Assembly: GCA_049997955.1 (NCBI GenBank)
Contig: JAEBDY010000002.1
Location: 124,001 to 188,000, forward strand
DNA from: Umezawaea sp049997955
GTDB lineage: Bacteria > Actinomycetota > Actinomycetes > Mycobacteriales > Pseudonocardiaceae
Reading direction: 5' to 3'
DNA length: 64,000 nucleotides
Within the stretch, counting starts at the first letter, position 1, and each line of letters begins with the position of its first letter. A program made the translations under genes and the position numbers. Below, piece after piece: positions 34,619 to 42,871 of this stretch. The notes beneath the pieces are model-generated. The model was not told where the DNA came from. It did not search any database and saw only the letters and a program-made list of their open reading frames with translations.

Positions 34619-35263
34619 TCAGGTGAGACTTCCGAACCCACCCTCGGCTAGACGCCTGCGGTCCTCCGCTGTGACGTCGATGTTGGGTGGTGAGAGAAGG
34701 AACACCTTGTTGGTGACCTTGTCCATGGAGCCGCGCATGGCGAAGACGAGACCAGCCGCGAAGTCGACGAGCCGCTTGGCGTCCGCGTCGTCCATCTCGG
34801 TGAGGTTCATGATCACCGGGGTGCCGTCGCGGTAGTTCTCGCCAATGGTCCGCGCCTCGTTGTAGCTGCGCAGGTTCAACGTCATGATGCGCCCCAAGGG
34901 GTGGCCCGCCTGCTCTACCGCAGGCCTGGGCCTGCTGATCGGCTCGCGCACCGGCTCGACAGCCAGTGCACCGTGGACGGGTGCGTCGGTGTTCCAGCTG
35001 CGGCGAGTGGACCGCGACCGGGCCTCCGGCTCGAAGTCGTCGGATTCGTCGAGCTCCGACCGGTACTCCGACCTCGTCCCGCTGAACACGCGACGACGCC
35101 CTCCACGCTCAGGGTACGGGTCGTACTCCTCCGCCTCGGCGCCGTACTCGGACCGGTAGTCGGCTTGGTAGCGGCCGCGCTCGTCCTCGTACGCCCCAGG
35201 GTCGTCCGCGTACTCGGCGGGAACCATCCCGAAGTAGGCCTTCAGCTTGTGAAATCCACTCAT
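34619..35263 (-). CDS. sepF: SepF, membrane anchor of the Z-ring
   Basis: Cytosolic protein tethering FtsZ to the membrane; actinobacteria lack FtsA and rely on it. The 214-residue product begins with a short amphipathic N-terminus (MSGFHKLKAYFGM), an acidic disordered linker (20-115), and the C-terminal SepF/DUF552 domain (about 125-210: IMTLNLRSYNEARTIGENYRDGTPVIMNLTEM). ATG 35263. Same operon as yggS and ftsZ. Confidence 0.95.
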   Translation of the reverse strand: MSGFHKLKAYFGMVPAEYADDPGAYEDERGRYQADYRSEYGAEAEEYDPYPERGGRRRVFSGTRSEYRSELDESDDFEPEARSRSTRRSWNTDAPVHGALAVEPVREPISRPRPAVEQAGHPLGRIMTLNLRSYNEARTIGENYRDGTPVIMNLTEMDDADAKRLVDFAAGLVFAMRGSMDKVTNKVFLLSPPNIDVTAEDRRRLAEGGFGSLT

Positions 35264-35333
35264 TGCCAGGGGACCCTTCCTCCGCGATTCCCACCACCAA
35301 GGACGGTGCGGCCACCCCTGAGGTTCCATACAG

Positions 35334-36041
35334 TTACGGCGAGGCTAGCGTTCGGCCTCCCAGCAGCGCCGTTCCGACACGCACGCAGGTACTTCCGTGC
35401 GCGATCGCATCTTCCAGGTCCCCGCTCATCCCCGCTGAGACAACAGTCGCAGCGGGGTGATCACCACGCAAGCGGTATACCTCTGCCGCGAGCACGGAAA
35501 ACGCGCTCGCCGGGTTCATGTCGATCGGTGCGACCGCCATCACACCGCGCAGGAGAAGTTCACCCGATCCAGCGACATGATCAGCCAGCGCCGGCACGTC
35601 CGCGATCGGACAGCCGCCGCGAGCCGGATCGCCGTCGAGGCTCACCTGGATCAGCACGTCCAACGGCCGCCCGCGCCGGGCCGCCGCCTTGGCGAGCGCG
35701 TCGGCCAGCCGCACCGAGTCGACCGTGTCCACCTGGTCCGCCCAGGACGCGACCGACCGCGCCTTGTTCCGCTGGACGTTCCCCACCATGTGCCAGGTCA
35801 CCCGCGCGTCGGGCCGGAGTTCGGCGAAGTCCACGACCTTGGCCGACGCCTCCTGGTCCCGGTTCTCCGCGAACGCCGAGAGCCCCAGGTCGCTCAGCAG
35901 TGCCACGTCAGACGCCGGGAAGGTCTTCGTGACCGCCAGCAGCTCGACATCGGCTGGTGACCGCCCTGCGGCCGCGCAAGCCGCATCGATGCGCTCGCGG
36001 ACCTCGGTCAGGTTCGCGGCGAGCTCGTCACGACGGGTCAA
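35334..36041 (-). CDS. yggS: YggS/PROSC-family PLP homeostasis protein
   Basis: Single-domain TIM-barrel PLP-binding protein that manages free PLP. K39 (LLAVTKTFP) is the PLP lysine; other markers are WHMVGNVQRNKA, LIQVSLDGDPARGG and a final LSAGMSGDLEDAIAHGSTCVRVGTALLG segment. 235 residues. The start appears to be TTG 36041, 14 bp inside the 3' end of pgeF, because the frame has no earlier start. Conserved position between pgeF and sepF. Confidence 0.94.
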   Translation of the reverse strand: MTRRDELAANLTEVRERIDAACAAAGRSPADVELLAVTKTFPASDVALLSDLGLSAFAENRDQEASAKVVDFAELRPDARVTWHMVGNVQRNKARSVASWADQVDTVDSVRLADALAKAAARRGRPLDVLIQVSLDGDPARGGCPIADVPALADHVAGSGELLLRGVMAVAPIDMNPASAFSVLAAEVYRLRGDHPAATVVSAGMSGDLEDAIAHGSTCVRVGTALLGGRTLASP

Positions 36042-36735
36042 CCCAGATCACCCCTCCCAGCCGTCCGGTACCGGGCTCACGCCGGTGGCTGAACAGCGTG
36101 CGCTCCTCGAAGGTGCACCGGGGGTCCATCCCGAGCTTGCCGACCCCGAGTTCGGCGAGCTGCGCCCACAACCCGGCGCGCAGGTCGAGCGCGGGCTTGG
36201 CGGCCCGCGACTTCGACGCGCTCCCCGGCAGGTGCTTCTCCACGTCGGCCATCATCGTCGCGGGCACCTCGTAGCACTTCCCGCAGACAGCGGGCCCGAG
36301 CAGCACCTCGATCCGCTCGACGGCCGCACCGAGCCCGACCATCGCCTTCACGGCAGCGGGCACGACACCCACACGAGCCCCGACCCGCCCAGCGTGAACA
36401 GCGCCGATGACCCCGGACACCGGATCCCCGAGCAGCACCGGCACGCAGTCGGCCGTCAACACGACCAACGCCAACCCCGGCTCGGCCGTGACGAGCGCGT
36501 CAGTCGCCTCAGCGGGAGCACCGAGCGGCCCGGAAACGACGGTCACGGTCCGCCCGTGCACCTGCTCCATCCACACGAGCCGATCCGCATCGAGCCCGAT
36601 GCCCTCGGCCAGGCGCTTGCGGTTGGCCTCGACGGCAGCCGGGTCGTCCCCAACGTGGTCCCCGAGGTTGAAGGACTCGAACGGCGGCTTCGACACGCCA
36701 CCGTCACGGGTGGTCAGAACTCGACGGATGCGCAC
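36028..36735 (-). CDS. pgeF: Laccase-domain protein PgeF/YfiH
   Basis: Copper/zinc-binding purine-nucleoside or peptidoglycan-editing factor (multicopper-like YfiH fold). The 235-residue product shows WMEQVHGRTV, VLTADCVPVLL, AVHAGRVG and a CGKCYEV motif, providing the His/Cys metal set. Family members have been reported as purine nucleoside phosphorylase/adenosine deaminase-like enzymes and as editors of UDP-MurNAc-Ser in E. coli. GTG 36735 with GGAAAG upstream. Directly downstream of ftsZ in transcription order, separated by 761 bp, an unusually long gap in this cluster. Confidence 0.92.
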   Translation of the reverse strand: MRIRRVLTTRDGGVSKPPFESFNLGDHVGDDPAAVEANRKRLAEGIGLDADRLVWMEQVHGRTVTVVSGPLGAPAEATDALVTAEPGLALVVLTADCVPVLLGDPVSGVIGAVHAGRVGARVGVVPAAVKAMVGLGAAVERIEVLLGPAVCGKCYEVPATMMADVEKHLPGSASKSRAAKPALDLRAGLWAQLAELGVGKLGMDPRCTFEERTLFSHRREPGTGRLGGVIWVDPS

Positions 36736-37017
36736 GGGTACAGCTTTCCACGAGCCACGGCGAGGGATCTCGACGGCGGTGGGACGGGACCGGCGGTCGA
36801 GGTGGGGTGGGCGCAGGCAGCCCGGTGGAGCTGGGCGGTTGGGTGGGACGGGATGGCGGTGGGACGGGGCAGCCAGGCTGGGGGACGGGACAGCGGCGGG
36901 ACGGAGCGACCGTGCTCGGGCTGAGACAGCGGTGGGACGGGCTGAGATGAGGCGGCCGGACCGTACAACTGCCGAGTTCAAGCGGAAGCACGCCCCTCAC
37001 CCCCGGCCCAAGCGGAA
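36736..37017. other. G-rich repetitive intergenic sequence
   Basis: Plus strand shows many copies of GGTGGGACGG/GGGACGGGA-like words between 36780 and 36950, giving a strong G/C skew and potential for G-quadruplexes, followed by two direct copies of AAGCGGAAGCACGC (around 36980-37023). No coding-like frame and no recognised promoter. Confidence 0.5.
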
Positions 37018-37155
37018 GCACGCAACCAGGCCGAGTCCAGACCCCTCCCCTGCCCCCGATCCGAAGCGCCCTCATTGCTGCTCCCGGTTTGTCAAGTCAT
37101 CTTTCCCGCCTTGACAAACCGGGGGTGGCAATCGAGAAAATGACGCGAGCGGGGG
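37018..37155 (+). repeat. Dispersed hairpin element, copy 2
   Basis: Second copy of the element at 12670-12808, same orientation and order of landmarks. Hairpin: perfect 14-bp stem 37083-37096 (CCCGGTTTGTCAAG) with 37110-37123, loop TCATCTTTCCCGC, and an outer 5-bp stem ATTGC/GCAAT (37074-37078 with 37128-37132). The loop and inner stem are conserved with copy 1 but the flanking stem sequence is quite different, with pairing retained. Lies between ftsZ and pgeF. Confidence 0.8.
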
Positions 37156-37249
37156 GAGGAGGCCCACCCCCTGACCAGCACAAACCAGGCGTCCCCTATC
37201 GAGCGAGACCCCCCGATACACACGCTACGACAGGGGTCTGACATTTTTC

Positions 37250-37453
37250 GAAATCCAAAAAATGCCCGCCAGCCTCAACCGAAACCCCGCAAGAACCTGC
37301 ACCAACCGCCGAACCCACAAGCCACGCCAAACCGCAAGAACCGCCAGATCCCACCAATCGACCACCGGAACGACCGCAAGACCCGCACCGCAACAACCAC
37401 CCGCACCCGCAACAACCACCAGAACCCCACCACCCCAACCCCACCCAAACGAA
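37250..37453 (+). other. C/A-rich, T- and G-poor tract downstream of ftsZ
   Basis: On the plus strand this 200-bp stretch is almost free of T (about four in 37270-37453) and C-rich, the reverse strand being G/T-rich. It lies just past the ftsZ terminator. A C-rich, G-poor plus-strand transcript would resemble a Rho loading site; this is interpretation. No gene is supported. Confidence 0.4.
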
Positions 37454-37483
37454 AAGGCCCCCCGCGTCTCCGCGAAGGGCCTT
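37454..37483 (-). terminator. Rho-independent terminator of ftsZ
   Basis: On the minus strand AAGGCCC (from 37483) pairs with GGGCCTT (to 37454), with an internal CGCG/CGCG pairing, followed by TTTTCGTTT. It starts 14 bp after the ftsZ stop and should separate ftsZ from pgeF. Confidence 0.8.
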
Positions 37484-37496
37484 CCCCAAGATCCAC

Positions 37497-38789
37497 TCAG
37501 CGCCGCATGAACGGCGGCACGTCGACCTCGTCGTCCGGATCGTCGGTGACCGGCAACGGCCGGCTCGGCAGCGAGGACCCGGTCCCGTGCTGGTTCGGCA
37601 GGTTGCTCTGCGAGAACGTCCGCGGCATCGTCGGCTGGGGCGTTTGGAACGCCCCGGTGTTCTGCACGGGCTGGGCCTGCTGGGGCACCGTCGTGGGTCG
37701 TGGCGGGATCGGCGGGGCCTGTTCGACCGGCGGCTGGGGTGCCACCGGTGCGGGCTGGCTCACCTGCCCCGCCTGCCCGGTGACCACGGTTCCCCGCTGC
37801 GGGGAGCTCAGCACCTGCGGTTCGAGCTTCTTGTGCGTCGGGCCGCCGCTGTCGAAGCCCGCGGCGATCACCGTGACCCGGACCTCGTCGCCCAGCGAGT
37901 CGTCGATGACCGTTCCGAAGATGATGTTCGCGTCCGGGTGGGCGGCCTCCTGGACCAGCGAGGCCGACTCGTTGATCTCGAACAACCCCAGGTCGGACCC
38001 GCCCGCGATCGACAGCAGCACGCCGTGGGCGCCCTCCATCGACGCCTCCAGCAGCGGCGAGTTGATCGCCTTCTGCGCGGCGGTGACGGCTCTGCCCTCA
38101 CCGCGTGCCGAGCCGATGCCCATCAGGGCCGAACCGGCCCCGGACATCACGCTCTTCACGTCGGCGAAGTCGAGGTTGATCAGACCGGGGGTCGTGATCA
38201 GGTCGGTGATGCCCTGGACACCGGACAGCAGCACCTCGTCCGCGGAGCGGAAGGCGTCCATCAGGCTCACGCCGATGTCGCCGAGCTGCAGCAGCCGGTC
38301 GTTCGGGATGACGATGAGGGTGTCGCACTCGTTGCGCAGCTGCTGGATGCCCTCTTCGGCCTGCTTCGCGCGCCGCTTCCCCTCGAAGGAGAACGGCCGG
38401 GTGACGACACCGATGGTCAGGGCGCCCTGCTTGCGCGCCATGGCCGCGATGACGGGCGCGCCACCAGTGCCCGTGCCGCCACCTTCACCGGCGGTCACGA
38501 ACACCATGTCGGCGCCCTTGAGTACTTCTTCGATCTCTTCGCGGTGGTCTTCCGCGGCCTTGTGGCCGACGTCGGGATTCGCCCCGGCGCCGAGTCCGCG
38601 GGTCAACTCGCGGCCGATGTCCAGCTTGACGTCGGCGTCGGACATCAGCAGTGCCTGTGCATCGGTGTTGACCGCGATGAACTCGACGCCCTTGAGCCCG
38701 ACCTCGATCATGCGGTTGACGGCGTTCACGCCGCCTCCACCGATACCGACGACCTTTATCACCGCGAGGTAGTTGTGCGGGGGCGTCAT
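37497..38789 (-). CDS. ftsZ: Cell division protein FtsZ
   Basis: Tubulin-like GTPase forming the Z-ring. The 430-residue product has the GTP-binding GGGTGTG loop (GEGGGTGTGGAPVIA), N-terminal IKVVGIGGGGVNAVNRM, the T7 region NLDFADVKSVM, a long Pro/Gln-rich C-terminal linker (about 320-410) and the end DDEVDVPPFMRR, the conserved tail peptide that binds SepF. ATG 38789 preceded by AAGGCGG. A slightly longer in-frame start is less likely. It has a dedicated upstream region and its own terminator. Confidence 0.98.
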   Translation of the reverse strand: MTPPHNYLAVIKVVGIGGGGVNAVNRMIEVGLKGVEFIAVNTDAQALLMSDADVKLDIGRELTRGLGAGANPDVGHKAAEDHREEIEEVLKGADMVFVTAGEGGGTGTGGAPVIAAMARKQGALTIGVVTRPFSFEGKRRAKQAEEGIQQLRNECDTLIVIPNDRLLQLGDIGVSLMDAFRSADEVLLSGVQGITDLITTPGLINLDFADVKSVMSGAGSALMGIGSARGEGRAVTAAQKAINSPLLEASMEGAHGVLLSIAGGSDLGLFEINESASLVQEAAHPDANIIFGTVIDDSLGDEVRVTVIAAGFDSGGPTHKKLEPQVLSSPQRGTVVTGQAGQVSQPAPVAPQPPVEQAPPIPPRPTTVPQQAQPVQNTGAFQTPQPTMPRTFSQSNLPNQHGTGSSLPSRPLPVTDDPDDEVDVPPFMRR

Positions 38790-38894
38790 CGGATCCGCCT
38801 TCCTGATCGTGTTCGTGCCCATGCGCTGGATGGTGGTCGCCGGGTCAGCCCGGAAGGACCTCCACCCGGATTGAAACCCTCGACCTCAACCAGA

Positions 38895-38912
38895 GGTCTA
38901 GAGTTATGTCAA
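38895..38912 (-). promoter_or_regulatory. Conserved ftsZ upstream promoter element
   Basis: Minus strand GGTTGACATAACTCTA matches the TTGACATAACT element seen in front of ftsZ in other actinobacteria (Streptomyces, mycobacteria, from memory). TTGACA is at 38912-38907. The -10 could not be fixed with confidence. It lies 120 bp upstream of the ATG, downstream of the DinB-fold gene. Confidence 0.5.
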
Positions 38913-39007
38913 CCCCGTATGTTGTTGCTGGACGGTATGCACCAGTGGTGCGTCGGTCCAGCAGCCACGCCGTAGGTCGCGACACCTTTCAGCACTGTGC
39001 GCTACCA

Positions 39008-39514
39008 CTACTCGCCGGTCAGACCGTCCAGCAGCTCGCGCACGACGTCCAAGTGCCCCGCGTGCCGACCGGTCTCCTCGACCATGTGGATCAACACCCA
39101 GCGCACGGAAACGGTGCCTTTGTCACGGAACGGCACCCCGTGGTCGAGGTCCAGGTCCGTGACGGTCTCGCGACTCACCGCGCACTGCGCAGCGTAGTCG
39201 TTCAGCAATCCGGAGATCGTCTCGCCCGTCTCGACGCGCCAGTCCGCGTCCGGATCCTCGGCGGTGTAGGGCGCCCGGTCGGGCTTGCCGACGAGGACCG
39301 TTTCGAACCAGTACGCCTCCACCCACCTCAGGTGCTTCACGATTCCGGCCGCCGTGAGCAGTGGCGAGGGCAGCGTCGAGCGCGTCGCCTGCTCGTCCGA
39401 AAGGCCCTGACATTTGTACACGATCGTGCTACGGAGGTAGTCGAGAAAACCGTTCAGCTGGTCGCGTTCGGTACCGGCGAAGGGCGGGTCGACACGGGTT
39501 CCGGTGATATCCAT
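39008..39514 (-). CDS. DinB-superfamily (DUF664-like) protein
   Basis: A 168-residue four-helix DinB-fold protein: LNGFLDYLRSTIVYKCQGLSDEQATRSTLPSPLLTAAGIVKHLRWVEAYWFETVL, then HMVEETGRHAGHLDVVRELLDG. His residues in KHLRWVE and ETGRHAGHLD are the usual divalent-metal ligands. Actinobacterial relatives act as mycothiol-dependent transferases, but the substrate is unknown. ATG 39514, where GATACT upstream suggests a leaderless or short leader. It sits between ftsQ and ftsZ, where no gene is expected, so it is likely an insertion into the dcw cluster. Confidence 0.85.
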   Translation of the reverse strand: MDITGTRVDPPFAGTERDQLNGFLDYLRSTIVYKCQGLSDEQATRSTLPSPLLTAAGIVKHLRWVEAYWFETVLVGKPDRAPYTAEDPDADWRVETGETISGLLNDYAAQCAVSRETVTDLDLDHGVPFRDKGTVSVRWVLIHMVEETGRHAGHLDVVRELLDGLTGE

Positions 39515-39567
39515 GCCGGAAGTATCAATGCCCGCCCGCCGATTCACGAAGGATTTTCCGGTACTGC

Positions 39568-40335
39568 TCAGGACACCGTCGGAAGCTCGGGGCTGGACAC
39601 GTCGAAAACGGTTCCGTCCCTGGTCAGCAGCACTTCGAGAACGGCGGCCTTGCGCGGGGTGTCGTTGAGGCTCCCCCACCGCACCTCACGGCCCGCGGCC
39701 AGGGCCAGCTTCACGTCCGCGCCGGTTTGCGCCGCGATCGTCAAAACCTCGGCCCGCAGTTTCTCCGGCAATTGCGTCAGCACGCCCACCGCCGCTTTCA
39801 GCGCGGGTTGCGCCTCCACCGGCAGCAGCAATTCCGGCAGCCCGATCGGCGGCTGCGCCACGGTCGCGTAGTCCCTGCCGGAGGCGTCGACCAGGTGGAC
39901 GCCGTCGGTGGACTTCGCGAAGGCGACCGGCGAGCGCTCCACGAGGGTCAGGCGGACCGTGCCGGGCAGGCTGCGGGCCACCTCCACGGATTCGACGCGG
40001 GGCAGTTGCCGCACCCGGTCGGCGATGCCGTGCACGTCGATCCGGACGATCGGCGAACCGGGCTTGATGGCGGCCTTGGCCCTGACCTGCTCGACCGTCA
40101 GTTCCTTCGCGCCGCGGACGTCGACGTCGTCCACGCCCAGCAACGGGGTGAAGAACACCCCGACGACGAGCCCGACGAGGCTCAGCAGCACCAGGACGGC
40201 GACAACTCGCCGCCTCACCACGGTCCGGCGGGTCACCCGGCCCGGCACCCGCCGGGCTCGACGCGCGCGAGCCCGGTCCGCGGCCGACGACGTCCCGGCG
40301 GTGCGGGGTGGCCGACCGCGAACCGGCGTGCTCAT
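39568..40335 (-). CDS. ftsQ: Cell division protein FtsQ
   Basis: Bitopic divisome protein. The 255-residue product has a basic cytoplasmic N-terminus (about 1-42), one membrane helix (43-63: VVAVLVLLSLVGLVVGVFF), a POTRA domain (about 68-140: VDDVDVRGAKELTVEQVRAKAAI) and the FtsQ beta domain. Known to bridge FtsL/FtsB and the septal synthase. ATG 40335 overlaps the murC stop (ATGA). Followed by the DinB-fold gene instead of ftsZ. Confidence 0.94.
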   Translation of the reverse strand: MSTPVRGRPPRTAGTSSAADRARARRARRVPGRVTRRTVVRRRVVAVLVLLSLVGLVVGVFFTPLLGVDDVDVRGAKELTVEQVRAKAAIKPGSPIVRIDVHGIADRVRQLPRVESVEVARSLPGTVRLTLVERSPVAFAKSTDGVHLVDASGRDYATVAQPPIGLPELLLPVEAQPALKAAVGVLTQLPEKLRAEVLTIAAQTGADVKLALAAGREVRWGSLNDTPRKAAVLEVLLTRDGTVFDVSSPELPTVS

Positions 40336-41729
40336 GCCCGCTGCCCCAACTCGCTGACGATCTCCGGGCCCAGCATCGTGACGTCGCCCGCGCCCATCGT
40401 GACGACCAGGTCGCCCTCGGCGACCAGGCCCGCCACCAGCGCGGGAACGCGGTCGAACGAGGGCTCGTAGTGCACCTTCCCCGGCGCCAGCGGCACGGCC
40501 TCGGTGACCAGCGCACCGGTCACACCGGGCTCCGGGTCCTCGCGGGCGCCGTAGACGTCCAGCACCACGACCTCGTCGGCCAGGCCCAGCGCCGCGCCGA
40601 ACTCGGTCGCGAACGTGCGGGTCCGCGAGTACAGGTGGGGCTGGAACACGACGACGAGCTTGCCATCGCCCGCGATCGGGCGGGCCGCCGTGAGCTGCGC
40701 GGACACCTCGGTCGGGTGGTGGGCGTAGTCGTCGTAGACGCGCACGCCCGCCTCGCGGCCCTTGAACTCGAACCGGCGCCGGACGCCGCCGAACGCCGCC
40801 AGGCCCTCCAGGAGGCCTTCGCGGTCCGCGCCCAGCTCCAGACCGGCCAGCAGCGCCGCGAGGGCGTTGCCCGCCATGTGCTCGCCGGGGACGGCGACCT
40901 CGACCTCGACCTCCTCGCCGTCCAGCTCGACGGTCGCCATGCCACCCCCGCCGTGCGGGCGGAAGCCGATCAGGCGTGCGGAGCCCTTGCCGGACGCGGA
41001 CCGGCCGTACGGGCGGACCCGGATGCCGCGCTTGCCCGCGCGCTCGGCCAGAGCGGCCGCTCCGGGGTCGTCCACGCACACGATCAGCACGCCGTCCGGC
41101 TCGATGCGCTCCAGGAACGAGTCGAACACGGCCACGTACGCCTCGACGGTGCCGTGGTGGTCCAGGTGGTCCGCCTCGACGTTCGTGACGACCGCCACCG
41201 ACGGCGAGAAGTACAGGAACGAGCCGTCGCTCTCGTCGGCCTCGGCCACGAACACGCCGCCGGTGCCCTGGTGGGCGTTGGCGCCGGACTCGTTGAGGTC
41301 GCCGCCGATCGCGAACGACGGGTCGACGCGGCAGTGCTGCAACGCGACCGTGAGCATCGACGTGGTCGACGTCTTGCCGTGCGTCCCGGCCACGCAGGCG
41401 ACCCGGTGGTCGAGCATCAGCGCGGCCAGCGCCTCGGCGCGGCGCAGCACGGTGATGCCGCGCTCACGGGCCTCGACCAGCTCCGGGTTGTCCTCGCGGA
41501 TCGCGGTGGACACCACGACCGCCGTCGGACCGCCGTCGAGCTGGTCCAGGTTCTTCGCGTCGTGGCCGACCGCGACGTGGGCGCCCTGCGCGCGCAGCGC
41601 GAGCACCGTGCGCGAGTCCTTGGCGTCGGTCCCGGACACCTGGAGGCCGCGGGCGAGCAGGATGCGGGCGATGCCGCTCATCCCCGCCCCGCCGATGCCG
41701 ACCAGGTGCACCCGCTCCAGCGTGCTCAC
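40332..41729 (-). CDS. murC: UDP-N-acetylmuramate--L-alanine ligase
   Basis: Adds L-Ala to UDP-MurNAc. The 465-residue Mur ligase has a nucleotide domain start VHLVGIGGAGMSGIA, the ATP P-loop GTHGKTSTTSM and the later YDDYAHHPTE and FQPHLYSRT motifs. GTG 41729 overlaps the murG stop (GTGA). Genes murG-murC-ftsQ are all coupled. Confidence 0.97.
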   Translation of the reverse strand: MSTLERVHLVGIGGAGMSGIARILLARGLQVSGTDAKDSRTVLALRAQGAHVAVGHDAKNLDQLDGGPTAVVVSTAIREDNPELVEARERGITVLRRAEALAALMLDHRVACVAGTHGKTSTTSMLTVALQHCRVDPSFAIGGDLNESGANAHQGTGGVFVAEADESDGSFLYFSPSVAVVTNVEADHLDHHGTVEAYVAVFDSFLERIEPDGVLIVCVDDPGAAALAERAGKRGIRVRPYGRSASGKGSARLIGFRPHGGGGMATVELDGEEVEVEVAVPGEHMAGNALAALLAGLELGADREGLLEGLAAFGGVRRRFEFKGREAGVRVYDDYAHHPTEVSAQLTAARPIAGDGKLVVVFQPHLYSRTRTFATEFGAALGLADEVVVLDVYGAREDPEPGVTGALVTEAVPLAPGKVHYEPSFDRVPALVAGLVAEGDLVVTMGAGDVTMLGPEIVSELGQRA

Positions 41730-42838
41730 TTCTTGATCACCTCTAGCACCATCCTGGCGAGAACTTCGTCGGCTTCACGTCGTCCGGTGCCCAGCGTGGC
41801 CGCGCTCATCGCGGCCAGCCGCGCGCGGTCGGCCATCAGCGGCACGATCTCGCGGACGACCCGCTCGGGGGTCAGGTCGGCGTCCATGATCATCATGCCG
41901 CCGCCCGCCGCCACCACGGGTCCGGCGTTGAGCGCCTGCTCGCCGTTGCCGATCGGCAGCGGCACGAACACCGCGGGCAGCCCGACCGCGGACACCTCGG
42001 CCACGGTCATCGCGCCGGACCGGCACAGCACCGCGTCGGCCGCGGCGTAGGCGAGGTCCATCCGCTCCAGGTACGGCACGGGGACGTACGCCGGAGCGCC
42101 CGCCATCGACTGCACCGCGAGGGTGTTCTTGGGGCCGTGCGCGTGCAGCACGCCGATGCCCGCCGAGGCGAACGCCGACGCCGCGCCGGCCACGGCCTTG
42201 TTGAGCGACTGCGCGCCCTGCGAGCCGCCGAACACCAGCAGCGTCGGGGCGTGCGGGTGCAGCCCGAAGTACTGGCGGGCCTGCGCGCGCAGCGCCATCC
42301 TGTTCAGCCCGGTGATCGACTGCCGCAGCGGGATGCCGATGACCTCGGCCTCCGCCAGCCCCGAGTCCGGGACGGCCGCGGCGACGCGCTCGGCGAACTT
42401 GGCGCCGACCTTGTTCGCCAGCCCCGCCTTCGCGTTCGCCTCGTGCACGACGATCGGCACCCGGCCGCGGGCCGCGAGGTACGCGGGCAGAGCCACGTAG
42501 CCGCCGAAGCCCACCACGACGTCCGCGTGGTACCGCTCCAGGATCTCCCTGGTCCGGCGCACCGAGTCGCGCACCTTCAGCGGCAGCTTCAGCAGGTCCG
42601 GCGTCGGCTTGCGCGGCATCGGCACCGGCGGGATGAGTTCCAGCTGGTAGCCGCGGGCGGGCACCAGCTTCACCTCCAAGCCGCGCTCGGTGCCGAGCGC
42701 GATGACCCGCGCGTCCGGCCGCAACCTCATGACCGCGTCGGCCAGGGCCAGTGCGGGCTCGATGTGCCCCGCGGTGCCGCCTCCGGCGACCACCACGCAC
42801 GGTCCGCCCCGTTGGGGAACCCGGTCCTGCCCCGTCAC
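41726..42838 (-). CDS. murG: Lipid II glycosyltransferase MurG
   Basis: Transfers GlcNAc to lipid I, producing lipid II at the inner membrane. The 370-residue GT28 enzyme has the N-terminal GGGTAGHIEPALALAD loop, HEANAKAGLANKV, and GGSQGAQSLNKAV plus CRSGAMTVAEVSAVGLPAVFVPLP in the UDP-GlcNAc-binding domain. GTG 42838 with a perfect AGGAGG. 33 bp after ftsW. Confidence 0.97.
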   Translation of the reverse strand: MTGQDRVPQRGGPCVVVAGGGTAGHIEPALALADAVMRLRPDARVIALGTERGLEVKLVPARGYQLELIPPVPMPRKPTPDLLKLPLKVRDSVRRTREILERYHADVVVGFGGYVALPAYLAARGRVPIVVHEANAKAGLANKVGAKFAERVAAAVPDSGLAEAEVIGIPLRQSITGLNRMALRAQARQYFGLHPHAPTLLVFGGSQGAQSLNKAVAGAASAFASAGIGVLHAHGPKNTLAVQSMAGAPAYVPVPYLERMDLAYAAADAVLCRSGAMTVAEVSAVGLPAVFVPLPIGNGEQALNAGPVVAAGGGMMIMDADLTPERVVREIVPLMADRARLAAMSAATLGTGRREADEVLARMVLEVIKK

Positions 42839-42871
42839 GCGTTTCCTCCTAGTTCGACTGCACGGTTGTTG

